From NCBI GenBank assembly GCA_904502025.1, contig CAJGDJ010000012.1, forward strand, positions 1 through 57,571: a DNA stretch of 57,571 nucleotides. The letters are read 5' to 3'. The translations under genes were made by a program, and so were the position numbers. Source of the stretch: an uncultured Muribaculaceae bacterium (GTDB lineage Bacteria > Bacteroidota > Bacteroidia > Bacteroidales > Muribaculaceae). Positions 7,249 through 16,696 of the stretch are shown here, one piece after another (position 1 is the first letter of the stretch; the number at the start of each line of letters is the position of its first letter). The notes beneath the pieces were generated by a model. The model saw only the letters and a program-made list of their open reading frames with translations. It had not been told where the DNA came from and searched no databases.

Positions 7249-8124
7249 TTATATACGTTCAATAACAGTTGCTATTAAGTCGTTTATTGCTGTTTTATAA
7301 TTAGGTGTGGCATCATGGTTCATGCGATTTGCAATAATGCAACATACAGTCATGGCTTTATGCCCGAGCATTTTTGCAAATCCTTGTAGTGGAGCACTTT
7401 CCATTTCATAATTTGTTATTTTTCTGCCTTTATAATTGAAATTTTCGATTAAATTATTGAGTTGAGGGTGTGCTAATTCTAAACGAAGTTCTCTGCCTTG
7501 AGGACCATAAAAACCCACAGCCGAAATTGTGTTGCCTCTAACCATGTCATTCCCACCAATACGAGCAACAAGTTCGGCATCGGCATCAACTATATATGGT
7601 TTTGCCCATAATGGATTCCACTTAACAGCTTTGCAAAAGGCTTGTTCAAAATTAAAATCTGTTACATCATTTCTTTTAGCATAAAAATTGAGTACACCGT
7701 CAAATCCTATGGCTTTTTCTGCAATTACAGGCGTGCCGAGTTTTAATTCAGGTTGCAGGGCTCCAGATGTGCCTATTCTTACCATTGTTAACGTGCGATG
7801 GTGGTCCTTAATTTGTCGTGTTTTGAAATCGATGTTAGCCAACGCATCAAGCTCGTTAATGACAATGTCCATGTTATCAGGACCAATGCCATGACTTAGT
7901 GCCATTATTGGCTTCCCATTATATGTGCCTCCAATTGTGTGAAACTCTCGAGAAGATACTTCAAATTCTTTGGTGTTGAAAAATGAAGCAATCATATCAA
8001 CGCGTCCCGGATCTCCACATAGTATAATTCGGTCGGTTAGTTGTTCGGGGTGGAGATGTAAATGAAAAATCGTTCCGTTGGGATTGATAATCATTTCTGA
8101 TTCTTCAATTATTCTGTGGGTCAT
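7249..8124 (-). CDS. Nucleoside phosphorylase (uridine phosphorylase family)
   Basis: 291 residues. An internal ATG 10 codons in (MIINPNGTIF) is an alternative start. The PNP/UDP phosphorylase fold is shown by the phosphate-binding GDPGRVDMIA (~38-47), the strand MVRIGTSGALQ (~113-123) and the ribose-binding NYEMESAPLQGFA near residue 240, with the key Glu. These enzymes split nucleosides with phosphate to a base and ribose-1-phosphate for salvage. The length is somewhat above the 250 typical of E. coli Udp, with an insertion around residues 150-200. Base specificity cannot be read. It sits alone between tgt and dprA on the minus strand. Confidence 0.85.
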   Translation of the reverse strand: MTHRIIEESEMIINPNGTIFHLHLHPEQLTDRIILCGDPGRVDMIASFFNTKEFEVSSREFHTIGGTYNGKPIMALSHGIGPDNMDIVINELDALANIDFKTRQIKDHHRTLTMVRIGTSGALQPELKLGTPVIAEKAIGFDGVLNFYAKRNDVTDFNFEQAFCKAVKWNPLWAKPYIVDADAELVARIGGNDMVRGNTISAVGFYGPQGRELRLELAHPQLNNLIENFNYKGRKITNYEMESAPLQGFAKMLGHKAMTVCCIIANRMNHDATPNYKTAINDLIATVIERI

Positions 8125-8164
8125 GGTATATAGTTTAGTGTTTGTTTGCTGTTAATTAATAAAA

Positions 8165-9271
8165 TTATGTTATGTCATATCTGCCACCGGGATAATTAGC
8201 GATTAATCCTCTAAATTCCATGTCAATAAGGGTTGAAGTGAGTTTTGATATCGGAATGTTTATGCCTATTGATATTTCATTTATAGATGACAATGGAGTT
8301 TCGCTAATAAATTTTATGATTCTCTGTTCATCTTCGTTTAGCTCTGTAAATATTTCAGTTTGATTCCCTTCTATAGGTTTTGCAGTCCACCTCATTATGT
8401 CTATAACATCTTGTGCCGATGTAATTAATGCCGCTCTCCCCGATGCTATTAACTTGTTGCACCCTTGGCTATATGGATCATTAGCCCGTCCGGGAAGAGC
8501 TAATACATCACGATTATATCCATCTGCAATGCCGGCTGTAACTATTGCACCACCTTTTTCGGCCGATTCTGCAACTATTATGCAATCGCAAAGTCCGGCG
8601 ACTATGCGATTTCGTGCGAGAAAGTTGCCTCGGTGAATATGGTCGTTTGATGTATAGTCGGTTATGAGCATGCCATTCTTTTTGACCATTTCGGCAGCTA
8701 TATTGCGATGTGCAGCAGGATATATAGTATTTAATCCATGTGCTAATATTGCAATAGTTGGTATGTTGTTTTTAATTGCGGCACGATGTGCGGTAATGTC
8801 AATCCCGTATGCGAGTCCACTTACAATAATAATGTTTTCCATGCGTTTTGATAAATCCTCGATAATGCGTTCGGTCATATCTACGCCATAATGAGTCGCA
8901 TGACGAGTACCAACTATGCTGATTATATGCGAATTGTTGAGGTCGCAATTGCCTAAAGTATATAGCATCAAAGGTGCATCATCGCAATCTAAAAGCCGTT
9001 GAGAATAATCGGGATCTTTATAATAGATGGGTTTTATATTGTTTTGGGTAATAAAACTAACTTCTGCATGAGCTTTTTCAATGAGTTGTTTGCGATAATC
9101 AATATCGGTAATTTTCATCTTTTTCCCGATTTGCATTTCAAGTAAACGAGATGATGAATTGAAAAATTCTTCTTCGTTTCCAATTTTTGATAAAAGCTCA
9201 TCGGCGATAATGCGATTATTACCACGAATTAAAGAAAATGCAATGCGATATGTTAATTCTTTTTCGTTCAT
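8165..9271 (-). CDS. dprA: DNA processing protein DprA
   Basis: 368 residues. Binds incoming single-stranded DNA and loads RecA in natural transformation; it is also kept in many species not known to be competent. The Rossmann-like core is clear: SIVGTRHATHYG (~119-130), VSGLAYGIDITAHRAA (~153-168), ILAHGLNTIYPAAH, ARNRIVAGLCD, VAESAEKGGAIVTAG and LPGRANDPYSQGCNKLI. An N-terminal helical segment and a C-terminal winged-helix-like domain (EISIGINIPISKLTSTLIDM) complete the usual layout. The start overlaps the thioesterase stop by ATGA (9268-9271), so the two are translationally coupled. Confidence 0.92.
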   Translation of the reverse strand: MNEKELTYRIAFSLIRGNNRIIADELLSKIGNEEEFFNSSSRLLEMQIGKKMKITDIDYRKQLIEKAHAEVSFITQNNIKPIYYKDPDYSQRLLDCDDAPLMLYTLGNCDLNNSHIISIVGTRHATHYGVDMTERIIEDLSKRMENIIIVSGLAYGIDITAHRAAIKNNIPTIAILAHGLNTIYPAAHRNIAAEMVKKNGMLITDYTSNDHIHRGNFLARNRIVAGLCDCIIVAESAEKGGAIVTAGIADGYNRDVLALPGRANDPYSQGCNKLIASGRAALITSAQDVIDIMRWTAKPIEGNQTEIFTELNEDEQRIIKFISETPLSSINEISIGINIPISKLTSTLIDMEFRGLIANYPGGRYDIT

Positions 9272-9681
9272 GAATTAAGGTATTCCTCAAATTTTTGAGC
9301 AAGAACATCGCCACGGCTTAGACGTCCTTTTTCAATACATGCAACTGTAACAATGGCTTTGACTACCGGAGTGCCATCGGGCTTGAAGATGTCTTGATGA
9401 AATATAAATCTTGCTCCTTGTCGTGAAATATTTAATTTGCTTATCATTTCTTCTCCTAATCCAAGAGGGGAGAGATATTCTATTTCTACTTTTCGAAGCA
9501 CTGGGTCAATTCCTTGAGAGTGCATTTCTCTAAAGGAAAAACCTGCATGATGACAAAATTCATGGCGAGTATGCTCAAGATAATGGAGATAATTGGCATT
9601 GTTTACAATACCTTCTGAATCTACTTCATAATCTCGTACCTTAATCGGTAATTCAAATATGTATTTATCGCTTTTAGTCAT
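9268..9681 (-). CDS. Acyl-CoA thioesterase, hotdog fold (YbgC/4HBT family)
   Basis: 137 residues, the usual length of a single hotdog domain. The N-terminal motif VRDYEVDSEGIVNNANYLHYLEH (~14-36) matches the 4-hydroxybenzoyl-CoA thioesterase signature, although the catalytic-side Asp-x-x-Gly context reads DSEG. A second strand pair RKVEIEYLSPLGLGEEM and the end strand VKAIVTVACIE fit the fold. Such proteins hydrolyse short or medium acyl-CoA or acyl-ACP. The gene is first of a pair with dprA (4-bp overlap), a neighbourhood that reflects shared transcription rather than shared function. Substrate unknown. Confidence 0.83.
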   Translation of the reverse strand: MTKSDKYIFELPIKVRDYEVDSEGIVNNANYLHYLEHTRHEFCHHAGFSFREMHSQGIDPVLRKVEIEYLSPLGLGEEMISKLNISRQGARFIFHQDIFKPDGTPVVKAIVTVACIEKGRLSRGDVLAQKFEEYLNS

Positions 9682-9780
9682 AAATTATACAATTAAAATG
9701 TAAAGATATAAAATTTACTTGTTGCAATCAAGAGTTGAGTAAATAATGATATATTTAACGAGAAAAAATGTAAATTAAAT

Positions 9781-9815
9781 AGAAAAAGGGAATAGCTCTC
9801 AATGCTATTCCCTTT
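9781..9815 (-). terminator. Terminator of the C10 protease gene
   Basis: A 12-bp perfect stem, 9785-9796 with 9804-9815. On the minus strand it is followed by TTTTTC. It lies just past the stop at 9837. Confidence 0.8.
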
Positions 9816-9836
9816 AACCAATAAGCCTATTTGTTA

Positions 9837-12350
9837 CTATTTTATGATAATTTTTGAAGTTTTAGTGTCATTAATAGTCTTAACTTTAATAATATATACT
9901 CCAGCTGGTTGTGAGTCGAGTGATATACTTTCCTTGTTAGAAACACCACTATAATATTGTTGAACTACATTTGCTCCTATGTTATTATAAACATTGATTT
10001 GTGAGATGGATTCGTTTGTAGAAATATCAAGTATATTATTTGTATTGGCAATGGTCATTTCATGATTAGCCTTGACTCCTTCAATACCAGTGCCTTTGCC
10101 TAAAACAAATGAGCATACATAGTTTATTGAAGAGGTTTCACCTTTGATAATTGTATTGTTGGCATAAATGTTAACCAGATAAGAGTGGCCAACAACTCCA
10201 CTATAAGGGAATGAGAAAGTTATGTCTTTTCTTTCTTTATTCTCCACAATTGCAAATTGAGAAATTCCCCCACAATATGAATTACCAAGAGTGCTATCCC
10301 ATGTGTAGAACGTTATAGCGTCTTTGAAAATAGAGCCATTATTTGTGAGCCCAAGAGTGATGGAAACATTGTCCTCTGATGACGATTTAACAACAGGAGG
10401 CTTAGTGAATGCCAATGCTGGCGCTCCAACGCCTACGGGGTATAATGTAGCAGTTCCAAGTTGGCCTATCATAAACGCTGAATTTTTACTTGCATCGCCA
10501 AATAGATACACATAACAAGGTGTTTCAGTAGTGATGGAAACTCCTTCAACAAGAGAGATCATTGTGTATTCAAAAGGAATATCTTTAGTTTCGCCTGCTT
10601 GTATGTTAGTCATCACTGACCCACTTATAGCAAGAATCTTCCCAGTATTGTCGGCAAATACTAATGCCATATCTCCATAATATTCTGCTCCATTATTTTT
10701 AACTTGAGCTTTGAGTGAAGCTACACGATTTACATATAGTTTGTCGTTTAGTTCAAACCCAGTAGCTAATAAATCGGGAACTGATGTTGGATCGTATTTC
10801 ACTTGTGAGGCCATCCCATCCGAAACAGTCATATATACATATTCAGCAGCCCCGATAAGAGTAGGCATTGCTTCCCATATTGATGTAGTTGAAGGTTTTA
10901 CCACGAGGCTCACTTTGTATTCCCCATCATCTAAATAATTAGCAAAATCGTTTGCTGCATAACTAATGGTGTTATAGAGATATAAGGGGTCGAGCGTCGT
11001 GTTTGATAGAAATTGAATGCGTTGTATCGTTCCATTGCTTAATGATTCAAATTGGTAAGCAACGCTAAATGTAGTGGTCTTCCAGTGGTAGTTTATAATG
11101 CGAGTTGCGTTAATTATATATCCATAAGTGGCATCTTCGCTAATGGTAATCCCATCACTTGTGATTTCATGACTTGGAGTTGATGATGCTTGAGCAGGTT
11201 GAATGCCTATAGTCATACCTTGATCATAGTTGTATCCACCGGCACCGCCACCAATTCCAAGTTCTCCTGGATTAAGTGCAGTGGTCACAAAATAACCATT
11301 AGAGTTGCCACCCCAACCCCAATTAAAGTGGAAGTACCCATCTTTATTATATCCGTCAATAATGAAAGCGTGTCCTCCTCCACTACCTTGACCTTGATAT
11401 AAAATAGGACGTTTGTCGTTTATTTCATTGATGATAATCTTATTCCAATCAGTAAGTTTGTAGTAATTTCGAGTGAGGTGTTCCATCCCTTGGTCATATC
11501 TGAAATAATTGTATAAACCTTTGACTTGATCAAACCCTGAAGCACCACTACCACCTTTTTCAGATAAGTTATATTTCATATTACAAGAGATTCCACAGTC
11601 ATACATTAACTTTGCTACAGCATTCTTTTGTGTAGAGGTGCTGTTGTTATCATATGTTTCAGTCATATTATCCCAATCATATACAGATTTAGAAAAATCC
11701 ATTGAAAGGGTTTTATTCCCATTTTCCCACAAATAAGAATTTGACCCTTGACCATTTGAGGGCCATTTGTAGTAACGCATCACTTGTGCTGTAGCTGTAG
11801 CCACGCAGCCAGTTACAGTGTGTTCGGCCTCTCCTTTTGAGTTAGTTAGAGTGGGGCATAGTGAGTTATATGGGTGTCCTTGGTCCCAAGATATATTTCC
11901 TAATAATGGAGATACACTTGTAGCGAATGGTTGGATTGACGCTGTAGAATTTAGTCCATTTTTAATAGCATAGTCGATTTCTCGTTGATATTGCTCCAAC
12001 CACCATTTGAAGTTTGTAGGTATATTATCATTGTTAAATTCTCCCGTGTTGCTATATCCTAATATCTCAGTTGAGACACAATCATCTGCTGCAACAATAA
12101 TAAAACCATCATGTTCACCTTTATTAAATACATATAGACAATTCTTATTAATGTCAACAGCAGATTTTGCCGTATGTGCCAATGTTAATTGGTTAATAGG
12201 TTGAGAATGAGATGATTTTGTAGTAGATTGTTGCAAGAAATTTGTTGCAATAGTTAATGCTTCTTTTGAATTAAGTTGTTTTGCATTGGTTGTCGGGCAA
12301 ATTAAAATAATGATTGCAAGGACAACTGTGCCGTAAAATAGCTTTTTCAT
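9837..12350 (-). CDS. Secreted C10 family cysteine protease (streptopain/interpain-like) with T9SS tail
   Basis: 837 residues from ATG 12350; an upstream in-frame ATG at 12467 is rejected because a -7 box (12395-12402) lies inside it and a proper signal peptide begins at 12350. The signal (MKKLFYGTVVLAIIILI) is followed by a Spi-type propeptide (KEALTIATNFLQ, AADDCVSTEILGYS). The C10 catalytic domain has the nucleophile in TVTGCVATATAQVMRYYKWP and the His in GGGHAFIIDGYNKDGYFHFNWGWGG. Two or more beta-sandwich regions follow, and the last ~70 residues (ISQINVYNNIGANVV, QPAGVYIIKVKT, TSKIIIK) are a T9SS sorting domain. It is likely surface-attached or released to degrade host or dietary protein. 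The terminator is right behind. Confidence 0.92.
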   Translation of the reverse strand: MKKLFYGTVVLAIIILICPTTNAKQLNSKEALTIATNFLQQSTTKSSHSQPINQLTLAHTAKSAVDINKNCLYVFNKGEHDGFIIVAADDCVSTEILGYSNTGEFNNDNIPTNFKWWLEQYQREIDYAIKNGLNSTASIQPFATSVSPLLGNISWDQGHPYNSLCPTLTNSKGEAEHTVTGCVATATAQVMRYYKWPSNGQGSNSYLWENGNKTLSMDFSKSVYDWDNMTETYDNNSTSTQKNAVAKLMYDCGISCNMKYNLSEKGGSGASGFDQVKGLYNYFRYDQGMEHLTRNYYKLTDWNKIIINEINDKRPILYQGQGSGGGHAFIIDGYNKDGYFHFNWGWGGNSNGYFVTTALNPGELGIGGGAGGYNYDQGMTIGIQPAQASSTPSHEITSDGITISEDATYGYIINATRIINYHWKTTTFSVAYQFESLSNGTIQRIQFLSNTTLDPLYLYNTISYAANDFANYLDDGEYKVSLVVKPSTTSIWEAMPTLIGAAEYVYMTVSDGMASQVKYDPTSVPDLLATGFELNDKLYVNRVASLKAQVKNNGAEYYGDMALVFADNTGKILAISGSVMTNIQAGETKDIPFEYTMISLVEGVSITTETPCYVYLFGDASKNSAFMIGQLGTATLYPVGVGAPALAFTKPPVVKSSSEDNVSITLGLTNNGSIFKDAITFYTWDSTLGNSYCGGISQFAIVENKERKDITFSFPYSGVVGHSYLVNIYANNTIIKGETSSINYVCSFVLGKGTGIEGVKANHEMTIANTNNILDISTNESISQINVYNNIGANVVQQYYSGVSNKESISLDSQPAGVYIIKVKTINDTKTSKIIIK

Positions 12351-12394
12351 TTTAATTAATAGGGTTTTATTTTGTTGGTAGGATTTATTTTTGA

Positions 12395-12402
12395 CAAAGG
12401 TA
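12395..12402 (-). promoter_or_regulatory. -7 box upstream of the C10 protease gene
   Basis: TACCTTTG on the minus strand, 44 bp before ATG 12350. Together with the divergent box at 12435-12442 it makes a compact bidirectional promoter region. Confidence 0.5.
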
Positions 12403-12434
12403 ATAAAAATGTATAATATTAGGTATTTTATTGC

Positions 12435-12442
12435 TAACTTTG
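12435..12442 (+). promoter_or_regulatory. -7 box of the Ntn hydrolase/DUF486 unit
   Basis: TAACTTTG, 16 nt before ATG 12459. It is divergent from the protease promoter. Confidence 0.5.
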
Positions 12443-12458
12443 TGAAAATTTTATAAAT

Positions 12459-13544
12459 ATGAGACAACGAATTATATTAATATTAGGAATGGCAATGTGT
12501 GCAGCAAGTTATTCATTTGCTTGTACATCAGCTATTATAAGTGCAAAAGCATCAAAAACTGGACGACCTTTGTTATGGAAAAATCGTGATACTGGCACAG
12601 AACATAATTTTGTGGAAAAAGTTGATGCAAAAAATGGTAATTATGCCTATGTTGCATTATATAATGGAGGAGATTCGTCATTAAGAGATGCATGGTTGGG
12701 AATGAATGAAGTTGGTTTTGCCATAATGAACACAGCATCCTACAATCTTGCTCCTGATACAGCAAAACTCAAAGATCAAGAGGGATATGTGATGAGTCTT
12801 GCTCTTCAAAAATGTCGCACTCTTGCCGATTTTGAAAATCTTCTTGACACCTTGTCTAAGCCTATGGGGGTTCAAGCAAATTTTGGACTTATAGATGCTT
12901 CGGGTGATGGAGCGTATTATGAAACAGATGATTATACATATAAGAAATTTTCATTAGGTGAAGCTGAAAATGGAGTGCTTGTGCGTACTAACTATTCTTA
13001 TACAGGGGAGAAAGATGGTGGATATGGATATATTCGCGAAGATAATGCTTGGCACTTATTGGACCCATATATTAAAAATAAAAATATTGAAGCATCAATT
13101 TTTACTGATTTAATTTCTCGTTCATTTTATCATTCTTTGAAAGGTAGAGATGTATCTAACGACTGTGATCGATGGATTATTGATCAGGATTATATTCCTC
13201 GTCGTACTACAAGTGCATCGGTGGTAATTGAAGGTATAATTCCAGGTGAAGCCCCTTCATTATATATAATGTGGACTGAAATTGGTTATCCTCCATGTTC
13301 TTATACCTTACCTGTTATGATTGATTCGGTACCACAAGAATTGCGTCCTCAAGGAAAATTTTGGCGAAGTCCACTTTGTGATGAAATTGTAGGTCGAAAG
13401 CACCAAGTTTTTTCAATAAAACGAGGTAGTGGTAAGTATTACATAGATATGGATGTTGTGAGAAGATATACAACAAAAGGAAGACAACAAAGTCTTGAAA
13501 ATTATAAGAAGGGTTATAAAATGCGTGAAGAAAAAGCAAAATAG
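12459..13544 (+). CDS. Secreted N-terminal-nucleophile hydrolase (C45/acyltransferase-like)
   Basis: 361 residues. Signal peptide 1-21 (MRQRIILILGMAMCAASYSFA) ends exactly before Cys22, so cleavage would expose an N-terminal Cys, the nucleophile of Ntn hydrolases. The mature start CTSAIISAKASKTGRPLLWKNRD, followed by WLGMNEVGFAIMNTASYN and ANFGLIDASGDGAYYETDD, matches the C45 acyl-CoA:6-aminopenicillanic acid acyltransferase-like branch rather than the bile-salt hydrolase branch. Family members cleave linear amides; the substrate here is unknown. It starts close to its promoter and is followed after 8 bp by the DUF486 gene. A second secreted N-terminal-Cys hydrolase is found at 18793. Confidence 0.8.
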   Translation: MRQRIILILGMAMCAASYSFACTSAIISAKASKTGRPLLWKNRDTGTEHNFVEKVDAKNGNYAYVALYNGGDSSLRDAWLGMNEVGFAIMNTASYNLAPDTAKLKDQEGYVMSLALQKCRTLADFENLLDTLSKPMGVQANFGLIDASGDGAYYETDDYTYKKFSLGEAENGVLVRTNYSYTGEKDGGYGYIREDNAWHLLDPYIKNKNIEASIFTDLISRSFYHSLKGRDVSNDCDRWIIDQDYIPRRTTSASVVIEGIIPGEAPSLYIMWTEIGYPPCSYTLPVMIDSVPQELRPQGKFWRSPLCDEIVGRKHQVFSIKRGSGKYYIDMDVVRRYTTKGRQQSLENYKKGYKMREEKAK

Positions 13545-13552
13545 TTAAGTAA

Positions 13553-13924
13553 ATGAGTGCAGCTATAACAACAATACTATTATTAATAATTTCAAATGTG
13601 TTTATGACCTTTGCTTGGTATGGACATTTGAAATTGCAAGCAACAGGTACGGCTTCAAATTGGCCTCTCTACGTAGTAATACTTTTTTCGTGGGGCGTGG
13701 CGTTTTTTGAATATTGTTTTCAAGTGCCTGCCAATCGCATCGGTTTTGAGGGAAATGGAGGTCCTTTTTCGTTAATTCAACTCAAAGTAATGCAAGAAGT
13801 GATTACTCTTGTGGTGTTTGTGATTTTTAGTTTGGTCGCATTTGAGAATACCGAAATACGTTGGAATCATATTCTTGCTTTTGTTTTTCTTGTTGCAGCA
13901 GTATATTTGGTTTTTATGAAATAG
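13553..13924 (+). CDS. DUF486/DMT family small membrane protein
   Basis: 123 residues with four predicted membrane helices (~5-25, 38-58, 80-100, 104-122). Sequence blocks NVFMTFAWYGHLK, SWGVAFFEYCFQVPANRIG and FSLIQLKVMQEVITL are typical of the DUF486 family, distant relatives of drug/metabolite transporters. It lies 8 bp after the Ntn hydrolase gene and is followed by a strong terminator, so the two form one transcription unit. Transport substrate unknown. Confidence 0.88.
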   Translation: MSAAITTILLLIISNVFMTFAWYGHLKLQATGTASNWPLYVVILFSWGVAFFEYCFQVPANRIGFEGNGGPFSLIQLKVMQEVITLVVFVIFSLVAFENTEIRWNHILAFVFLVAAVYLVFMK

Positions 13925-13948
13925 AGTGCATAATTGCATAAATAAAGA

Positions 13949-13988
13949 AAATATCCCCGAAAATTCTTGGAATTTTGGGGGATATTTG
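13949..13988 (+). terminator. Terminator after the DUF486 gene
   Basis: A 17-bp stem with one mismatch (13949-13965 with 13971-13987), starting 25 bp after the stop. The T-tract is weak. Confidence 0.7.
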
Positions 13989-13989
13989 T

Positions 13990-13997
13990 TAAATTTG
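13990..13997 (+). promoter_or_regulatory. Possible -7 box of gdhA
   Basis: TAAATTTG, 33 nt before the gdhA ATG, immediately behind the preceding terminator. No clear -33 element. Confidence 0.4.
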
Positions 13998-14030
13998 TGA
14001 AGCAAACCTTACCATTAAAAACATAAAGTT

Positions 14031-15368
14031 ATGGATATTAATAGTATCTTAAACGCACTTGAGGCAAAGCACCCAGGTGAAAATGAATACCTTCAAGCAG
14101 TGAAGGAGGTTTTATTATCGGTTGCTGACGTGTATAATCAACATCCCGAATTTGAACGAAATCGCATTATCGAGCGAATGGTTGAGCCCGACCGCATTGT
14201 AACTTTCCGTGTTACATGGCTTGATGATAAAGGTGATGTGCAAACTAATCTTGGTTATCGTGTGCAATTCAACAATGCAATTGGTCCATATAAAGGTGGC
14301 ATTCGTTTCCATGCGTCAGTTAACCTCTCTATCCTTAAATTCCTCGGCTTTGAGCAAACTTTCAAAAACGCATTAACAACACTTCCAATGGGAGGTGGCA
14401 AAGGCGGTAGTGATTTCTCTCCAAGGGGTAAGAGCGACCGTGAAATCATGCGATTCTGCCAAGCATTTATGATTGGATTGTGGAAAAATCTCGGACCCGA
14501 CCGCGATGTGCCCGCCGGAGATATAGGCGTTGGTGCTCGTGAAGTAGGGTATATGTATGGAATGTATAAAAAACTTGTAGAGGAACATAATGGTACTTTC
14601 ACTGGCAAAGGACTTGACTTTGGAGGTTCATTAATCCGACCAGAAGCAACAGGTTTTGGTGCATTATATTTTGTTGAAAATATTTTGGCAAAACATAACG
14701 ATACAATTGCAGGTAAAACTGTAGCGATTTCTGGTTTTGGAAATGTGGCATGGGGGGCAGCACTTAAAGCTACGGAACTGGGAGCAAAAGTGGTTACTAT
14801 TTCGGGCCCTGATGGTTACATCTATGACCCCGATGGTATTAATGGCAAAAAAATTGACTATATGCTTGAATTACGAGCATCGGGTAACGATGTAGTAGCT
14901 CCATACGTTGAAGAATTCCCCAGTGCAATTTTCTATGAAGGTCGCAAACCATGGGAACAAAAAGTTGATATTGCTCTGCCATGTGCTACGCAAAATGAGC
15001 TTAATGGTGATGATGCAAATATGTTGATTGATAACAAGGTTATGCTTGTTGCCGAGGTGTCAAATATGGGATGTACTCCTGAGGCAATTAATGCATTTGT
15101 TGAGTCACGCACAATGTATGCTCCAGGTAAAGCTGTTAATGCTGGTGGTGTAGCAACTTCAGGGCTTGAAATGAGTCAAAACGCTATGCATTTGCAATGG
15201 AGTGCCGAAGAGGTTGACGAAAAACTCAAAGGCATTATGAAAAACATTCATGAGCAATGTGTAAAATATGGTGTTGAGGCCGATGGCTATATCAACTATA
15301 TGAAAGGTGCTAACATTGCTGGCTTCATGAAAGTAGCCAACGCAATGATGGGACAAGGGGTAATATAA
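14031..15368 (+). CDS. gdhA: NADP-type glutamate dehydrogenase
   Basis: 445 residues, the usual length of the hexameric bacterial enzyme. Interconverts 2-oxoglutarate plus ammonia and glutamate, the main ammonia-assimilation step in Bacteroidales. Substrate-domain motifs include GGIRFHASVNLSILKFLGFEQ, PMGGGKGGSDF with the catalytic Lys, and DVPAGDIGVGAREVGYM. The nucleotide domain has VAISGFGNVAWGAA, and later LPCATQNELN and VAEVSNMGCTPEA. Monocistronic: terminator upstream and downstream. I infer NADP preference from its similarity to small hexameric enzymes, not from one diagnostic residue. Confidence 0.95.
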   Translation: MDINSILNALEAKHPGENEYLQAVKEVLLSVADVYNQHPEFERNRIIERMVEPDRIVTFRVTWLDDKGDVQTNLGYRVQFNNAIGPYKGGIRFHASVNLSILKFLGFEQTFKNALTTLPMGGGKGGSDFSPRGKSDREIMRFCQAFMIGLWKNLGPDRDVPAGDIGVGAREVGYMYGMYKKLVEEHNGTFTGKGLDFGGSLIRPEATGFGALYFVENILAKHNDTIAGKTVAISGFGNVAWGAALKATELGAKVVTISGPDGYIYDPDGINGKKIDYMLELRASGNDVVAPYVEEFPSAIFYEGRKPWEQKVDIALPCATQNELNGDDANMLIDNKVMLVAEVSNMGCTPEAINAFVESRTMYAPGKAVNAGGVATSGLEMSQNAMHLQWSAEEVDEKLKGIMKNIHEQCVKYGVEADGYINYMKGANIAGFMKVANAMMGQGVI

Positions 15369-15386
15369 TTCGATAATTATGATAAT

Positions 15387-15424
15387 AAAAAATCCCGAAT
15401 GCTATTGCACTCGGGATTTTTTTG
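15387..15424. terminator. Bidirectional terminator between gdhA and the DUF1015 gene
   Basis: An AAAAAATCCCGA arm pairs with TCGGGATTTTTT around a short loop. T-runs are present on both strands, so it serves both convergent genes. Confidence 0.85.
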
Positions 15425-15439
15425 TTATTACTGTATTGC

Positions 15440-16684
15440 TTAGTCTAATTTATGGATTACAAGGCCTGAACGAAGTTTGGGCTCAAACCACGTTGTTTTG
15501 GGAGGCATGATGTTGCCAGTATCGGCAATATTCATCAATTGATCCATTGAAACAGGGTAGAGAGCGAGAGCCATAGCCATTTCTCCACTATCAACTCGTC
15601 GTTTTAATTCTCCTAATCCACGAATACCTCCAACGAAGTCAATGCGTTTGTCGCTACGAAGATCGGTAATGCCAAGAATGTCTCGAAGAATTAAATCAGA
15701 AGAAATTGTAACATCAAGAACACCAATTGGGTCAGCATCGTTGTAGCGACCTTCTTTTGCTGTCAATGAATACCATTCGCCACCGAGGTATAGAGAGAAG
15801 TTGTGTAGAGCCACAGGACGATATTCTTCAGTGCCTTTCTTTTCTATAACGAAATCTTTTTCGAGTAGTGTTAAAAACTCTTCAGCACTATGTCCATTGA
15901 GGTCTTTAACCACGCGATTGTAGTCGATGATTTTTAGGTGCGATGCTGGGAAACATACGGCTAAGAAATAATTGTATTCTTCATCACCTTTGTGATTAGG
16001 ATTTTGTTGAGCCTTTTCGTTTCCAACTAATGCTGCTGCTGCAGTTCGGTGGTGTCCGTCAGCAATATATAAATAAGGAATATTTGCAAATTCCTGAGTG
16101 ATAATATTAATCAATTCAGCATCATTAATAACCCAGAAGTGATGACCAAATCCGTCGGGAGCTACAAAATCATATTCCGGCTCTTTAACAGTAACAGTTT
16201 TGATTACATTTTCAAGTACGTCATTGTCGGGGAATGCAAAGAATACAGGCTCAACATTGGCATTGTTGATGCGGACGTGTTTCATGCGATCTTCCTCTTT
16301 GTCGCGACGAGTAAGTTCATGCTTTTTGATGCGTTCGCTCATATAGTCGTCAACGTTGGCTGCGACAACGATACCATATTGAGTGCGACCGTCCATTGTT
16401 TGAGCATAAATATAATAATGTTCATTTTCATCTTGGACGAGCCACCCGTTTTGTTGAAATGCGTTGAAGTTTTCAACAGCCGAGTCATAAACTTTGGGAT
16501 CATGCTCATCTGTGCCTGGTTCAAAATTGATTTCAGGTTTGATGATGTGATATAGTGATTTAGGATTGCCTTCTGCTTCTTGGCGAGCTTCCTCTGAATT
16601 TAATACGTCGTAGGGGCGAGATGCCACTTCGGTTACCATTTCGCGTGGAGGACGAATGCCTTTGAATGGTTTTACTTTTGCCAT
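15440..16684 (-). CDS. DUF1015 family protein
   Basis: 414 residues. Recognised by the DUF1015 blocks: the start MAKVKPFKGIRPPRE, the SRPYDVLNSEEAR region, YYIYAQTMDGRTQYGIV, ELTRRDKEEDRMKH, PYLYIADGHHRTAAAALV and a C-terminal VDSGEMAMALALYPVSMDQLM with MPPKTTWFEPKLRSGL. The family is also found beside serine-synthesis genes in other Bacteroidetes and has a ParB/sulfiredoxin-like or kinase-like core by some analyses, but no reaction is established that I can cite. Here it follows purA by 12 bp and is the last gene of the fur-purA-DUF1015 run. Confidence 0.88.
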   Translation of the reverse strand: MAKVKPFKGIRPPREMVTEVASRPYDVLNSEEARQEAEGNPKSLYHIIKPEINFEPGTDEHDPKVYDSAVENFNAFQQNGWLVQDENEHYYIYAQTMDGRTQYGIVVAANVDDYMSERIKKHELTRRDKEEDRMKHVRINNANVEPVFFAFPDNDVLENVIKTVTVKEPEYDFVAPDGFGHHFWVINDAELINIITQEFANIPYLYIADGHHRTAAAALVGNEKAQQNPNHKGDEEYNYFLAVCFPASHLKIIDYNRVVKDLNGHSAEEFLTLLEKDFVIEKKGTEEYRPVALHNFSLYLGGEWYSLTAKEGRYNDADPIGVLDVTISSDLILRDILGITDLRSDKRIDFVGGIRGLGELKRRVDSGEMAMALALYPVSMDQLMNIADTGNIMPPKTTWFEPKLRSGLVIHKLD

Positions 16685-16696
16685 AATGGTAAAATG